64,000 bases of DNA from Gonocerus acuteangulatus (Eukaryota; Arthropoda; Insecta; Hemiptera; Coreidae): assembly GCA_946811695.1 (NCBI GenBank), contig OX328123.1, forward strand, positions 36,913,354 to 36,977,353, written 5' to 3'. Positions 63,548 to 64,000 of the stretch are shown here, piece by piece (position 1 is the first letter of the stretch; each line of letters begins with the position of its first letter). The notes beneath the pieces were generated by a model. That model saw only the letters and a list, made by a program, of their open reading frames with translations, was not told the origin of the DNA and made no database searches. The translations under genes were made by a program, and so were the position numbers.

Positions 63548-63760
63548 CTCCGAGATAAGTCATCTAGAACAAAAGAATTGATTGAACAAGTTCTTCTTCG
63601 AGACACAATATCCAAGTATACAAAATCTAAGAAGTATATAGCCAATATACGAGTGAAGGATATGGTCCCTATGGTGCCCATTGAAGGCCATGAATATATG
63701 GTCCCTATGGTGCCCATTGAAGGCCATGAATATGTTACTACAATTTATATTGGTATATAG
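63548..63760 (+). CDS. Possible exon with a 36-bp internal duplication
   Basis: A strong acceptor (T run then ttag) is followed by an open reading LRDKSSRTKELIEQVLLRDT, then ISKYTKSKKYIANIRV and two copies of the 12-residue unit MVPMVPIEGHEY. It ends VTTIYIGI and stop at 63758-63760. I do not recognise the protein. Entering in phase 0 keeps it open, but the THAP exon ends in phase 2, so it cannot be spliced directly to it without an extra exon. The exact 36-base duplication (63659-63694 and 63695-63730) is recent. It could belong to an unrelated gene. Confidence 0.4.
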   Translation, partial: LRDKSSRTKELIEQVLLRDTISKYTKSKKYIANIRVKDMVPMVPIEGHEYMVPMVPIEGHEYVTTIYIGI

Positions 63761-63874
63761 TTAATCATATAGAATTTTAATTTATAGTCTTTCAACATTT
63801 ATACTATGTTCTTACTAAAGTTCTTGTGCACAAAATAGTTTTTAAAATGCCAATACAAAATCTATGAATCAAAT

Positions 63875-64000
63875 TTATTCCTTAAAATGAAGGCCATCAT
63901 TTTTAACTACATTAACCCAGCCTTCAGCCAAAAGTTGTATTTGATGGTGATACTCTTTTTCAGTGTTTTGAGGCAAAAAACTTCTCGCACCCAGATTTGA
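63875..64000 (-). CDS. Possible Tc1/mariner-type transposase carboxy end, cut by window edge
   Basis: On - the frame is open from the window edge to a TAA at 63875-63877. It reads SNLGARSFLPQNTEKEYHHQ, then IQLLAEGWVNVVKNDGLHFK and E. The ending W-x-x-V-V-x-x-x-G-x-x-F resembles the carboxy terminus of Tc1/mariner-like transposases. No catalytic residue is visible in the window, so the assignment is weak. Confidence 0.35.
   Translation of the reverse strand, partial: SNLGARSFLPQNTEKEYHHQIQLLAEGWVNVVKNDGLHFKE

Overview
This is a eukaryotic, AT-rich window dominated by nested transposable elements. It is most likely from an arthropod and probably an insect. The clues are a Jockey-type retrotransposon with a PRE_C2HC gag, a DD34D mariner, tRNA-derived SINEs, DINE-1/Helentron-like elements and a zinc-finger protein family I recall from arthropod genomes. 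Species cannot be assigned from sequence alone. No prokaryotic features are present. Most open frames in the window are read-through of (TA)n microsatellites or of repeat bodies.

Layout. Positions 1-10272 and 11354-21640 are two nearly identical direct copies of the same repeat-rich segment. The first copy ends exactly at a 200-N assembly gap (10273-10472), so the duplication may be an unmerged haplotype overlap rather than biology. Both copies hold two families of non-autonomous elements, called A and B here, plus a SINE and MITEs of a GGGCGTATATA family. 22489-27000 holds more family A copies and a 650-bp palindrome. 27726-27919 and 54296-54423 are two alpha-tubulin exons, 26.4 kb apart on the + strand. 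The coding segment expected between them was not found and the downstream exons are not in the window.

The interval between the tubulin exons is a stack of insertions. It holds a hAT-like MITE with a partial tandem duplication, a SINE, and a broken copy of an uncharacterised zinc-finger gene family flanked by inverted arms (about 32205-34916). It also holds a foldback DNA transposon (35491-47166). A 9.3-kb PIF/Harbinger element (35865-45200, TTA target duplication, about 70-bp TIRs) has inserted into that transposon. It encodes a MADF-BESS accessory protein on + and a DDE nuclease on -, and itself contains a family B element and Penelope-like debris. Next is an inverted pair, 47366/54240, which encloses a Jockey element. 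The Jockey element is interrupted by a near-intact mariner (48130-49402) and by two family B elements.

The right end (54424-64000) holds two more family A elements (one nested in the other), two further B-like elements, a decayed C2H2 zinc-finger fragment and a small inverted-repeat element. It also has the first exon of a THAP-domain gene behind a YY1/PHO-like site, a possible exon with a 36-bp internal duplication, and the carboxy end of a possible transposase running off the window edge.

Families A and B share one design: a 5' hairpin with a subterminal repeat (TTAGCGCGGTTCC or TTAGCACTTTCC), a (TA)n tract, a body, the inverse of the subterminal repeat near the 3' end, a GCAG-CTGC hairpin, GGAC, and insertion inside T runs. 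This fits Helentron-derived DINE-1/HINE elements. One B copy carries about 130 bp that also flanks an A copy near tubulin, which suggests capture or template switching.
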